Assembly (NCBI GenBank): GCA_030562195.1
Contig: JAUJPP010000007.1
Location: 24,549,769-24,613,768 of the forward strand
Source: Nipponacmea schrenckii
Lineage: Eukaryota; Mollusca; Gastropoda; Lottiidae
Reading direction: 5' to 3'
Length of the DNA: 64,000 nt
The notes beneath the pieces were generated by a model, which saw only the letters and a list, made by a program, of their open reading frames with translations, made no database searches and was not told where the DNA came from. Positions 25,105-40,100 of the stretch are shown here, in pieces; positions within the stretch are counted from its first letter, which is position 1; every line of letters begins with the position of its first letter. Made by a program: the position numbers and the translations under genes.

Positions 25105-28100
25105 ATGGAGGAATGTAGTTTAATGGATGAAGGTAAGAATGTAAGGTTTGTCGTTACACTATCTGGCAGACGGGATGTCCCTCAGTTCAGACACTGTCCC
25201 TCAAGACTGTTGGTTCTTCCATCTGTTCATATTTATATCATGTTCACTCTACATTCTACAATTTCTTGTCATTTAAAGGTAGGGTGTTGTATTTTTACTA
25301 AGAATTAATTTCTGCATATAGGTCATTTTCTGAAAAAGTTTGAACAAGTTTGTTTTTTCTCTCTCCAAAACTAAAATGGTTTGTTTCTTGTACCGTATAT
25401 AGTGTAAAATATTAAAATAACTATCTTAACTTTTGCTCAAAGTTATTCACATCACATTTGAGTTAAAGATATTTAAACTGAACCTAAAACATGTTGTTAC
25501 TTGGTGTTATTTTGTGGGTTTATCAGTTGTTTGAGACCATAACTCTGAGTGTATGATTTGATATATTTTCATGTCACTCTACAAAATGATGTATTGAGCA
25601 GTTAGAGCACTATTTTAACATGTGATTTGAGTATTTCATTTTAAAGTTATCACAAAATAGTTGTATTTCAAAAAGTTATCACAACCAACTTATTAGTTTA
25701 CAGAAAATTTTGTGTGAAATATATTTTATTAGAATGTGGCAGATGGTTTAAATAGAAAATTTTATGTAAATTTATACTAATTGCTACAAAGAGTCCATTG
25801 CTCAACAGTGTTAATATTGTATTAGATTGTATTGAACAGGTGGGTAACCGTTTCTTTTTACTCTGTATCAATTGCCACGTCTGATATTTATTTATAGTGT
25901 CATTATGCTTTTTTGATTCTTGCTAGCCGTGGTAGCTCAGTCAATTAGATGATTGCTCACTAACCTGAGCATCTAGGGTTCAAAGGTCTATATAAAATTT
26001 CAGATTTTTCAGCCTGGTTTCACAACAGTTAGAAGTTGCAAAAAGAGCAGGCTTATGTTGTAGTCCTGGCAAAGTTCAATTACCTCATTGGACATTACAT
26101 GGCATTGCCCGTCATCATAAGCCCATAATGTGCTGAAGAGTAGGTCATAAAACTCCATTGATAATTCCTGGTTAATTTGGTTAATAAAAATAAGAAAGTT
26201 ATTAATTGGTGAAATTGGTTGGTTGTCTAAGAATAATGATTTGTCTTAAATATGCATTGAGATAATGTTTGTCATTTCTTAGAGGAAGTTAATTTAGAAT
26301 ATATGGGGAGTTATTGCTCTTGATTTCATCAAAATATGCCTTTTTGATTCAGATGTCATGACGTAGGTAGGTAAAATAATCAGCTGCAAGGAAGTGTTGG
26401 CTTCGTTACTTTAGCTACTTGGCTACTTTGTGAGTAACAATATATGTTTATATCCTGGTACAGTAAAATTCAATCTGATAACAAAATAGCACCTGCTACA
26501 TTATACAAAATAATGATCACACAGATGTTTTTTTTATTAAATACAAACATTAAAAAACTTGGCAATGATAGTATTTCAGTTAGATTATTTCTTTATCAGC
26601 ATTTTTTTCATAAATTTATGTGGAACTTCATATCGATAGTTGAAAAGCAAGCTTTTTTAAGTAAAAATAAAAGTCTTGAAAAAAATAGGACTCCATTCAA
26701 TTCAGCATATTTTTATCTACCCCCCTGTCTCTTTTCCAGAATGATAATTTGATTTTGAGTTAATCCTCAATAAAAAAAATGAATTATAGAATGATTTTCC
26801 AAAGAAGGTTACTTACAGCTTGTAAAAGTAGAAAGAATTTGTTTAATTGAATCTCATTAACTGTAGTGTAATTGACCCTTTATAAAAGAATAATAATATA
26901 TAGTTAAATGTCAATATATCGGGTAAATATGTATGTATATAATTAATGTCGTTTTTTAAAGGTATATTGTCATTTAAGTTTAATTTACAGGCTCATTTAT
27001 GTTAATTGTACCCACATGTATTATATATCACAATGAACATAACTTAGCGTTCACATGTATCTCATTGATAACTGACCACTTGTTGCACAAAGTTGCTGCA
27101 ACGTACAGTTTAATCTGTTCTGTTATCTTTCACTGTCTTATTGGGTAGGTACAATTGAGGGAGCCACAGTGGCTCAGTGAGTAAGATGGTGACTTGCTAG
27201 TCTGAGGTTCTAGGGTTCAATCCTAGTAAGGATCTAGATGAAATTTGGGATTTTTCATCCCAGTTTCCCCTTGTCAGTGATGAAAGTCTGAGGGACTTGC
27301 ATAGAAAAGAGTCTAGTCATTCAGACGGAACAATAAACCAAGGCCCTGTGTGGTACAGGCTGTGTGTTAAAGATCCCTCGGCAGTTTAGGCTTATGATGC
27401 TGTCTTAGCAAAATTTCCCTCATTGCATTACTGCATGGTGTTGCCCATCTTTATTAGCCCATTTTATATTTTATCGGTACTCTTGAGGTCTATTAGCTGA
27501 AATGTAAATCTGAGGGCTGTATCCCTTCAACAGATTTCATTGTTATTACTCACTTTATATATTATAGTTATATTAATTAGTTTTATTTGAGTGTAAAGCA
27601 AATTGTTCTATACTTTGATTGTTTTCTTTTATGTACAATTTGTACACTGGAATGGACAGACAGTTTAATAACAGAAACATACTGAATTATTTTTGTTATG
27701 AATGCAGCATGGCTTAACATGAATGTAGCTTCTATGGAAGCCGATAGCGGCCATTTGTTAACTGCGACTTGGCGACTTGTCGAGTTGGCGACTTTGAAAT
27801 TCGGCGACTTGTCGAGTTGGCGACTTTGAAATCCAACTCGACAAGTCGCCAACTCGACAAGTCGCCATTTCGAATTTCCGGCGACTTGTTGAGTTGGTGA
27901 GTTGACGACTTTGAAATCCGGTGACTTGGCGACTTTGAGACATTGAAAAAAGAGGATGGCCGCTATCGGCTTCCATAAGTTTCTGATATTCTTTGTAACA
28001 AATACTCTGGAATGCACATGATTTAAGATTAAAATATGAATGAAGTTTCCTTTTGTTTTTCTAGGGGACACAGTACACCATAAGAAGTCTGTTTATGAAC

Positions 28101-31100
28101 CCACTCGTCACCAACGGTGTCAACAGTTAATTTGCAGCAGATCCTGGGCTATCACCATACTTGTACTTCTTGGAATGTTACTGGTAATCATAGCATCGCT
28201 TGCTGCATTCGCTCGTCCTGAGTGTCAAGCGTGTTCACCAATATCAGAACACTGTCATACTGAGCAACAAACCCAAAAACAGGTACCCACCACGCCTAAA
28301 CCAGATTTTGTATCTAAAAATGGAGAAGAATATCCATGGAAAGATGTACGTCTGCCATCGTATGTTATTCCTAAATCATACAAACTGATCATGCATCCAA
28401 ACATATCAAAATCAGAATACCATGGTGAAGTGACAATAGATTTAGAAGTGAAGAAAGAAACAGACTTCATTGTATTTCATGCCAGTGATTTGAACATAAC
28501 TAACTACAGTGTTACTTCTAATGATCAAACTATCTTAGTCAAAAAACATTTACAATATGATCAATTTGAACAATATTATATTCAATTAGAGAGGAAAATT
28601 CATCCTAGTGAAAATTTGAAGTTATCAATGATGTTTAAAGGAGAATTGAGACCTAAATTACATGGGTTTTATAAGAGTTCATATAAAACCAAAGCTGGGG
28701 AACAAAGGTATTTGAATTTTCTTTTAGCCAAGCCATTTACCATTATACTAGAAGATTGTTACCAAAAGCATTTTTTTAGCAAAAAGTATTTAATATGCTG
28801 GCCCCCATTTTACAAGTGAAGTCAGATTTTGATTCTGAAAAATGTTATTAGGATATCTGAAATTGAACTCCATTATATCCATTTTCAATTGTTCACTTTG
28901 AGCTAGAGAAAACTTGTATTTTTTGCAAATTTAAACAGATCTTCCACTCTCAGACACTCAAATTCTGTTGTGTCAGGTAGCTTGATATATGATGAATCAG
29001 TTACCATAGTAATTTAATAATGCTTTCTGTTTCCAGACATATTGCAGTGACACATTTTGAGCCAACAGATGCTAGAGAAGCCTTCCCATGTTTTGATGAA
29101 CCTGCTTTAAAAGCTACGTTTGAGTTATCCATCACACGTGATTCTCAACATATCACATTGTTTAATATGCCTCTAAAATCCAGTGAAAACCAAGCCAATG
29201 GATTAATGATTGATCATTATGAAACTAGTAAAAGAATGAGTACATATTTAGTGGCATTTGTAGTCTGTGATTTTGGCCACATTCATAAGACAACAAAAGA
29301 TGGAGTAAAGGTTAGTAAAAATGAAACAAAATGGAGGGTTTTTCGGCAAATTCGAACAACATAGAATATGAATGAATTGATAATAATGTCACCTAATTAT
29401 GCTAATAAAGACTGGCAAAAAGGTAGTTATGGGTAGGGAGAGAAGTTTCACAAAAAATACATATAGAAGTGTCCAGTATATTGTAACATTGTATGCAATT
29501 GAGTTCTTTGGGTACCGGTACTTTCACCTTGAAATGCTCATTAAATTCTTCTCAAAGGTGACCGATCAGTATGGTTGCCAAGAATCTTATACCTATTTAC
29601 GATGATAGAGATTGTTCTGGTTCACTCAAGGGTAAAAAGTGATGTACATTATATATATACTTCTATATGGTATATGTTTCAGGTGGGAGTATATGCACCT
29701 AAAGATATGATTTATCAAGCAGATTTTGCTTTAGATGCTGCTGTAAAAATATTGGAGTATTATAATACCTTTTTTGGTATACCTTATCCATTACCTAAAC
29801 AAGGTTAGAATTTCTAACTTTGACACATGACAAATTCTCAAAGCTGTCTATTTCTTTAAAATGAAACTGTTATCATATAACACATTATATTGTAACTTTT
29901 ACCAAAGGGCTCAATGCCCTTTCAAATAGTATAATCACCCAACTTATTTTGTTCCAAACTCTTTGAATGGCAGAAATGAAAATTATCTTTGTATTATAGA
30001 TTTGATAGCTATACCTGATTTTCAAGCTGGTGCTATGGAGAACTGGGGTTTAATAACATATAGACTATCAGCTCTACTCTTTGATCCCAAAACTTCTACT
30101 CTAGCTAGTAAACAATGGGTAGCAACAGTTGTAGCTCATGAGTTAGCTCATCAGGTCAGTAATTTTACCATTCCTTTAGACTAGACTTAAATTGTTGCTT
30201 ATGGCTTTTATTGCATCATTTCAATTTCTGTCAGATTTTTTTCGTTCCTCAACTGGAACCTAGGTGTGCTCGTTATCGCTACACTAATATCAGTTCAGAC
30301 CCAAATCTCATTGACAAAATGTTTACTGCAGGATTAATCTATATTAATCTGACATTTAGGAATGTTAAAAACGTTACTATAGTGTATGGAGTGAATATCA
30401 TCCAATCCATACCAAGATGGAAGGTTGAACCAATCAGGTTCCTGTTATTTATATAAATGCTTAACAGTACATGACATTGAAAAAGTAAATTCCAGACGCA
30501 TAATAAGAAGGGACATCATTCTACTTAAATTAAAAATTTCAGCCAACAAGCATAGGATGTTTTATTAAAGCCAGGCCTACTTTTTAAAGAATTTTTTTTT
30601 TCTTTCATACACTTTACATCAATTTTTTTGTAGAAACTGTCTTCAGTTTAACACATTCACAAAGGTAAATATGATGGTGTTCTTGATTTATTATTTTAGT
30701 GGTTTGGTAATTTAGTTACTATGAAATGGTGGGATGATCTCTGGCTAAATGAAGGTTTTGCATCCTATGTTGAATATCTTGGTGCTGATATTGTGCTGCC
30801 AGAGTTCAGAATGGTAAGATATTTCACCTATGGGATGGGTTCAATTGTGACAATATTATGACAACTTGTTGCTGCCATTGCTGCATAGGTGTGTCTTTGC
30901 CAGCTTTATGGATATTTGGGCAATTCCTTAATCATTGTGGATATTGTATTTATAAAATTTCATATTTAATGGAGTTCAATCCAAATATAAATTGAGATTT
31001 TTTAACCCAGTTTCTCCCAGTCAGTGATGCAGGTTGATGGGCTGACTCGACAGATGGAAAGAAGAAAATGAGAAAGAATTCCATTTATTTCATGAAAAAT

Positions 31101-34100
31101 TAAAATTTACCATCAGGTACAAAGAATGTTCCTGACTCTTGAAAGTGGAATCCCAATCTAAACATTTCTTTTCTGTAATGTTTATAATTGTCCTATTATT
31201 TTGTTTGCAGAATGACCAATTTCTTCTGAAAGACTTTCAAGTAGCTTTGAATTTAGACTCTTTAAGTACATCACATCCTATACAAGTCCATGTTTCTAAT
31301 CCTGATCAAATTAATGAAATATTTGACACTATCTCATATAATAAGGTAAGAGAGGATTGTTTAATTTGATAAAAAATGGTTACTATGGTAACATGATGCC
31401 ATGCTTACTGTCTTGTTTTCAGAAGCAAAATGCAAGACCATGATTAAAAATAATGGTGGATTCAATTGAACCCTGCATTATACTTTATAATTTGAATTTT
31501 GATTATTTTAGGGTAGTAGTATATTACGTATGTTAAGGTTTAGTTTAGGAGAAGAAGAATTTAAGAATGGATTAAGCAGTTATTTAAAGAAATATCAATT
31601 TGATAATGCTGAGACCAAAGATTTATGGCAATCTTTACAGGTATAAGAATTGTACTGTGCATGACTCGTACTCAAAACATTACTAATAGATCAATATTGA
31701 AGCTACATGTATATGGGCCAGGTTTTGTTTTGATGGCTCTAAGAGTCTAAGATATTTTGTATGTTGTATGCTCTAAATTTGCATGCTTTCTTCGAGGAAG
31801 AATATAACTGATACATGCATACTTATTGTCTGGTATTTACCTAGGTAAGGTGTCTATCCTTTAGAAATAAAAAAACAGAACTATGTTTTACAAGGATAAC
31901 AGCCTTCTACCAGCTGGTCCTTCCTCAAACTTAATTGATCTTTGACTGGAACTTTGAGTGGAGATGATTTTACCAAACTGATTGAGTTTTGAACGCCATT
32001 TGCATGACATAACCTATGATGTCATATAAGGAAGCAACACTCTAACTGACCGTGCTGTAAAATAGATCCTTCAGCCTCAATTTTGAAAGTGCTTTTATTT
32101 ATGTCAGTCAGGGAAATTGCATGTACATTTGACAATTTTGTGACCATTTCAGGATTATTTTAAAGTGTTATTTGTATTTTTTTCTTTGAATATTACAGTC
32201 TGAAAGTAATCTAAATGTAAAAGATATAATGGATACCTGGACATTACAAATGGGCTATCCTTTAGTTACTGTTAAACGTACAGATGATACTGTTACATTA
32301 GAACAAGAAAGATACTTATTCAACAAACAACAACCTCAACAATCAGAATTTACTTCACCTTATAAGTAAGTCATTATGTCTTTTCACTGTAACTGAATTC
32401 AAATTTCCAACATAAGTATGTAGTGTCCATAACTTAAAAAAACTTCACCAGGCCACATATTTTGGATCAATCTTAGCGCTAGCATGTCCCAGATTATTAT
32501 CTTCTAACACTATTTCTAGGATATACTTGTGCTAGAGCTTTAGGAATACATGGTCTGTTTGTGATGTCACTGTTGCAAGTCGTTTTTCCAAGTTTTTCTG
32601 AAATTAAACAATAAATTTGATGGGTGCATATGAAAGGCTAGAAAATGTAAACTATTCTGATGGTGATTACATCACTGATTTACTTTCCTCCATTTCCAAA
32701 AATAGCTGTCCTGATGACGGTTTTGTATCTTAAACACAGCACAAGATATGAGCTAGTCAAATAAATACATGTATAGTAAATAAATATTATGGACATTTTG
32801 AAGCATTGTTCACGATACCCTGAATGGTCATTTGAATGGTCATTGTAAATATTATTTCCTTATTGAATTTTATTTATATTTTTAGCTATAAATGGTATAT
32901 TCCATTTACCTATGTTACCGATAAAAGTCCCAGTACTAAGAAAACAATATGGATGAATAAAACTTCAGGTAATACTGAATATATCCTATCAATATTTATT
33001 AACAGCAGTAGTCAGGGGCTTATCTAGAAAATACCTAAGTGGGGGGCCAAATATGGGAGTGTAACATTGGGGTGTTACCTAAGGGTCTGGAGATAAATTT
33101 TGAGAATTTTGAGTTTTATTTTCAAGAGGGGGAGGGGGGAACCTTGGCCAATTCCCTAAATACATCACTGGAATTAGTCCATATTATTTTTTAGGAAGTC
33201 TAAGTTGTAATAGACAGACACAATATAAGTCTTTCCAATTTAGTTTTAATACTTTTTAATTTACCTTTGCTTATGTTTTGAACTGTCCATGAATGTGCTC
33301 AAATATTTTTGGCCTTTTACTTACTCTTAAAGGGATAATAGCCGTTAGAATACACGGATTATATTTGTGTTTAATATTGACTATTAGTAAAATAAGTATG
33401 CATCCCACACTTTACCAAATTTTATAAAGCAACAATAAAAATATATAAAGATATAAAAAAAGTGAGCCAGCAACGATTCCATTCAGTTTGAGAATAAAAG
33501 CGTCTGGGAAATCAACGCTAAAACATCATTGTGCAATGCAACAGTAGGGGTCAAGGACGCATGAAAACCCACATGTTAGAGTTACTTCCCCTTTTATTTA
33601 CAATTTGAAAATCGCTAAATGGAAGTATTAAGCGTTTTATAATTAACTACTTGATTTTGTGGATATAGATAATATAGAGGGATTTCGATGTATAGTTATG
33701 ACACCAGGTAACTCCACTGATTGGAACATACTGTTATTGTCCAAATTTGAGTGAAATTAAATTTTTATGTTCCTTTTAACGCCTAATATCCCTTTAAATA
33801 ATAAATTTAAATATGAGGCATCCCTTTTAGAAGCATAATTGAAACATTAATTTGGTTTGTTTTAGTTTCCATACCTTTTGACAGTAGTTCAAGATGGATA
33901 AAAGGGAATTTTGGATTAAATGGTTTCTATAGAGTAGATTATGGTGATATTTGGCATGAACTAACTTTACAGCTACGCAAAAATCATCAGGTATGGACGT
34001 CATCATGTCAACTTACTAGGGACTCTCTAAAGCAAACAATTGAAGAGACACTGAAGTCATAGGGAGTGCAAAGAAAGCTATTCTCCTGTTTCTAAAGATT

Positions 34101-37100
34101 AATAGACTTAAATACCCTCACCACACCAAAAATTACTTATTTAATTTGTTACTAAAAAGCTAGCTCCCATAGATCCAAACCCTATAGAAGTTCTTTTGAT
34201 TGATAAAAAAGAAAACGTAAGAGCATGACCTACGCACACATACAAAATGTTCATAAGATTTGAACAACATTTAGAAGCAGATAGCTGATATAACAAGAAA
34301 CACAGCACATAACTTTTCAGCCTAATTTGTATGTGTCATTTGAAACGATCCATCTAATGACAACACATGTAAATTGTGTTGTCTGCTTTGTTAATAAAGA
34401 ATTGAGCTTTTACCATAATATTACCTTGTGTTTCTTGTTATACAAAATGTTCAGGGACAAGTAACCAGCAGATTTTTACACAATATTAGTGAGCTATCAT
34501 TGATCTTCATGAAGTAAGATGTCACTAGCTCGTAAGACTGTGGTTATTGTTATTTGATCTGCTAAGGTATTGCCTCGTCTGTTTTCAGTTATTTGATAAA
34601 ACAGATAGAGCTGGGTTGTTAGATGATGCTTATATGTTATCAAGGTAATGTATATCATTGTAGTTTGTATCCTAGAAAATCTGGTTTTCCTGAAACCGAT
34701 CGAATCTTATATTGAAAATTTGAAATGAATTCAGGCAATAAATATAGATATAATTCTGTTAGTCTGTCATTGCTTTCAATAACTTTTGGTGTATGAGCTT
34801 AAACTTTATCTTTCTGAATTATTGCCCTTGACAGAGAACAAGTAGTAGGAAAGTAGCATTACTGTTTTTTCACCAATTCCATAATGAAAACACTATATCA
34901 GTGTATCAATATAATTGTAGATCTAATAGAATAGATGTGACTACAGCTTTAGATATGACTGGGTATTTAGAGAAAGAAAGTGATTATATTGTATGGTCTA
35001 CTGTTGTCTCAGGACAGTTCAGTTATCTATTTTCACAGTTGAGATATGAAGAATCTTATTCTGATTTACAAGTAAGTTCAGGTCTTATTTCGACTCTCCA
35101 ACACATTTAAATCACTTGCATATTTTTATTATCGTGTTTCAGTGTAGCTGGGCCACCATGTATTCGGGAAAAAAGTAAAAAGTATTCATTGTGTTCTGGT
35201 TCTCCAGACTACTGTAAGGCTACAAATTATTGCGAGATAGAAATTAATGCGTTAAATGCAACCTATCTGCGATTGCATTAATTTGTATCCGCATTTTTAA
35301 ATACATATTATTAAGTGAATTAGGTATTTTAATTGAGACCTGGCAGGATTAAGTTATTAGGTAATTATCTCCAAATTTGAAGCTGATTAGTAATCAATGA
35401 CGTTACAAAAACAAAAGATTTTCACACTTGACTATTTAAAGATAAAATCTTGCTCATTGTTCATGTCTTTATTCATCAAACACTTGTAGAATTCCGGCTT
35501 TTTTCCATCCCAGCTGTCATATTTCAGGGAAGCACTTTTCTTTTTTAATGATATAAAAAAATGCCATAGCTATCGCGGATCGCATTTATTTGTACTTGCA
35601 TTTTAGTCTCTTTACCTCATGTCGCATTAATTTGTTGACGCATTAATTTCTAGCCTTACAGTATCAAGATGCTGATATGTAAGATAAAATTAGTCTGTAA
35701 AATTGGAGATAAGGACAGGATTAAGAAACGATTACTTGCATTAGATGTTACAAAATTGTCAATTAAAGGGTTATAATTTGACAGGAGCCACAGTGGCTCA
35801 GTGAGTAATGTGCTTTCTCACTTACCTGAGGGTCCAGGGTTCAATCCCAACAAAGGTCGAGATGGTCCTCTGGATTTTTAAACCCAGTCAATAATGCAGG
35901 TCTGAGAGACTGGCATAAAAAGAACCCTCGAAAGTTGGAAATAGCAAACAGAGTAGGCTAATGGCACTCCTGACAAAATATTTCCCTCATTGCATACAGC
36001 GTTGCGTTGCCAGTCTTCATTAGCCCACGTAGTACAGAAAAGTAGGATGTATAACTCCATTCATTTCATTTCATTTTAATTTGACAGAAATACATACAGA
36101 AATTAATAAACAAACAGATAAAGACTGTTGGTTGGACAGATGATGGAGACATTTTAAAAAAGTAAGTATTGTCACAATGTAAAACAATAAAATATTAAAA
36201 TGATTTTTCTTTTTCTCCTTTTTGATTAATGAATGTTGCATTCATGTGTGGCTTAAAGTGATACTGCGTCTTAGCTTGAAAATGATATTTAAGTAAGAGT
36301 GGTCAATATGAGTATATATTCATCAATGAACTTACCTGGTGTCATAAAGTGACAGAATTCCTTAAAATATGAAAAACTTACAAAACTAAGTCATTTTAAA
36401 ACGCTTAATCAATCAAATGCATCTTTATGGATAACTACTAGGTTTTTTGGTTATTTATTTTTTTTTTTGTGTTTATGGCAGCAGGTATATTTACTGATGA
36501 ATAGAGCTCTTATTGGCCAGGTATAAAATTTTTCAATTTTATGTTCATTCTAAGACCTATTATCCCTTTAAGAAATTTTAATTGTTTTAAGAACTTTAAA
36601 TGACACATTTTCTACAAGTCAGTAAAATTAAATTATCTAAACGGATGTTGACATTAAGTTGTTTTTGTCAGTTTAACTGATAGCAGGTTGCTAAACTGTC
36701 TTAATTAATATGTGCTGCATGTGTGACAGCTGTCAGACGTTAAAAGAGAAGGGACATAACTATAATTATGATAGAATGACATGTTTCAACAAACCAGATA
36801 TTTTTTTAAAACCACATGTATATGAATTTATTTGAAATGAAAATGTCTGAATGAACAAGGCCTGGACACTTGTCAATTGTGTTTTTTTTAAATTTGTTGT
36901 ATTTTTTAGCTTTATTAATAATGTGTGCTTATTCTATAATGTTGTCTTGTGTTCATTAGTTGTAACATTGACTAAGCCATGCCACCAATCAACAACAACA
37001 AAATTCCCAATTTTATTCTTTAGCTCTTTTTTTCATTTTGTCATCTTTGGTTTATTTTGTGTATGACAATAAATATATATTCTTTCAGTTTCTATGATTT

Positions 37101-40100
37101 TGTTTGCTTTAGATATCTACGTACATTGATTCTTAGTTTAGCCGAGAAAGTTGGTCATAAGGAGACTATAGAGAAAGGCAAGACTCAATTCAAAAAATGG
37201 AAAGATAACCCAGAGAGGTATATACTTTTACTCATTGATTTTACACTGGTATTTTATTTTTAGGAGAGCTGAATTAAAACACAATGATACTAGGTACATG
37301 CCAGAAAACAAATGGGGAGATTGGTGAAAAATCACCTGATTTTTTTTCAAAGCGCATAAATTTTGAAAACATGTATAATTCAAGGTTGTTCTCAGCAATC
37401 TAAATAAAATAGTAAATACAGTCAATGTTACTTTTTCCAAAATTGTTATTCATGACTTCTCTCCATCATTACTTGCACAGAATAATAAGGAAAAGTAATT
37501 TTTCTGAACTGAATTTGCCACTTCCATTTTGTCACTCTTTGGCTATCAAAAGTAAGTCTGTTATGCAGGCAATAATCAATTGTTAAAAGGCTACAGTCAA
37601 ATTTATGAAATGAAGTATGAGATAATATTAAATAGTCATAGGTTTTTTTTTTAGCAAATTTAGTATTTTTTCTTGATAGTATTAATCAAAATTTGAAGTC
37701 GGTAATATTGTCAATTGGTATTAAATATGGAGACAGAGATGATTGGGATTTTGTGTGGACTAGATACAAACAGACACAAGTACCATCTGAGAGAGATTTA
37801 CTGGTTCGAGTGTTAACAGAGACTCAAGATGTCCATGTTATAAATATGTAAGTTTCAGGACTTTATTTGTGTTGGTGACCTTGACTTGGCTTCTGATTGA
37901 GATTAACCAGATTTATTTAATTGGGACTCAATCATCTTATCTTTTGCACCATCCAAAGTTTTGATATTCAGTGAGGTTCTATAGCACAGTCAGTAAGAGC
38001 GTTGGTTCGCTCCACGATGTCATTTGCATAATTACACCCAACAAATAGTGGCTGTAGGTTTCGACTTTGATCATTGTGTAAAAGTCCTTGAATAAGTCAT
38101 CTTTACTCATACTTGCAGTCAACCCAGCTGTAAATCAGTACAAATTATCCTGAAAAGGATCAATGACAGTAGTTTTGGCCAAGGATCAGCTGGTAGATAG
38201 AATTAATTGTGAACCTAAGTTGTTATCCTTGTAAAATATTGTTGTTTTTCTTTGATTTGCTACCTCATTATATCTCTTAACCAAGGTACAAACAGGTATT
38301 GATGTTCAGGGAAAGATCAATGCTAATTGTAATCAAGATTAAGACAAAAACAGTGTCTATCTCTGATAGTAATTGATTTTGAGTTCTAGTTAGGGTTAGC
38401 ATGTACTAGCCTGTGATCCTAATTCCTAATTACAGTAATCGCAAAAGATCAATGCAAAGAGGTTTGTCCATGGACCAGATTGTAGACAGGAGCCTCGTTA
38501 TCCTAAATTGTTATTCTTGTTACTGATATATTTACGTATTTCGACTTTGTCGAAAACGTATTGTAATTGTTCGGATTATTTTATTTTTTTTTTTTTTTTT
38601 TTTTTTTTTGTAATTCTTGGATGAGTTTGCAGACAAACTGATAAAAGGTGCAGAAATTCTAAATCTACAGTTGATCTTAGAATGATTTCTATTATCAAAT
38701 AAAACAAAACCGGAAGTTCTATCTCTGACAGGAAGTGAGAACCGGAAGTTCAGGTTTTTTTGCTTTAGCAAGTTTATTTTCAGTTCGATTTTGACCGGAT
38801 TTTCAGATTTGAAAACTTCAATGTATTTGTCAACTAACAATTATAGGTTTTATGCAATTAGGTTAAATATTTTACCCACGATTTGCAATTCAATATTCAA
38901 GGGTCATCGGCAAAAATTTCAGACCGTGATTTCTCCTTTAATATAAATGGTAAAATTTTGAAACTTTACCAGTTGATAGGCGATATGTTTATAATTTTTG
39001 AAAAAATGTGAAAAAAAAATTCCACTTCCGGTTTAGCCTCAAATGACGTAATTACGTAACTTCCGGTCTATAACTGCTAGGTGAAAAGTGAAAACTGTTT
39101 TATAAATAACTTGTCAATAGTAATTGATTTGACCTAAATAATTAGGTCAAGCTGCCATATCGGCCGCCATTTTGAATTTTCGTTACAATTCTTAAATCCG
39201 AAATTCAGACACTACTGATAGACCGATTTTGATGAAATTTAGCACATAGATACAATGGAACATTATCTACCTTTTCTTGGAGACCGATTTTCAAATTTCG
39301 TATTTTCTTTCGAATTATTTAAATTTCGATTTTTTCAAAATTAGGTCACTTTAACGGGTACGGAAGGTGTGACCCACTTAATCTATGACCTTGAAAATTA
39401 GGTCAAATAATATTCAATATATTGTCTACGAGTAGATATTTTTTAATTTGGCTTACTTAAAAAATTCATAGAGATAAGTGTACTTATATACAGCAAAAAT
39501 TGATAATTTTCATATTTTCGCCATCATTAACCGTTACGGAAGGTGTGACCTAATTATTTTATGACTTTGAAAACTAGGTCAAATGATATTCAATATATTG
39601 TCTAGATGTAGGTAATTGCAACTTTAGCCTATATAATATTTTAAGGCTCTCGAAATACGTTCATAATTGTAAGCAATTCTAGTTAAAAAATTTTATTTGT
39701 GGTTTACAATTAAAATAGAATTTCTGTTTCTATACAAGCTATATTTGCTTTGAGGATTATGATTAGCGTTTCTGGGATAGTAAAATTTTTGTCACCCGAT
39801 TTTTTTTAGATAACTTCACATTTTTTATTTTAACTCAAGTGACAAATTTGTAATCTGTTCTGCCATGAAACGTGAAAGATTTTGTGTGTGATTTTTCATT
39901 TATTTATTTTTTTATTAGATATTTAAAAAGAGCATTAGCTGATAGTAAAATAACAGATTTAGTGTTAGGTCGTATGGGAAGTAATCATGCAGCACAGTTA
40001 CATGTCTGGCAATTTATGAAGGAAAACTTCAAAGAGCTTTACAAGAGGTATGTTTGTGTGTCTGTTAGTGCCAAGAAAATTTTGTTTGCTGGTGTCAGAG

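Noticed and set aside
25930..27225. tRNA genes suggested by A and B box sequences
   Set aside because: Both sites are heads of SINE copies with the shared SINE body downstream, not intact cloverleaf tRNAs.
27583..28071. 162-codon open frame on the minus strand with repeated RQL/ATCRV segments
   Set aside because: It is a translation of the foldback element at 27733-27977 and its flanks, so the apparent protein repeats come from DNA repeats.
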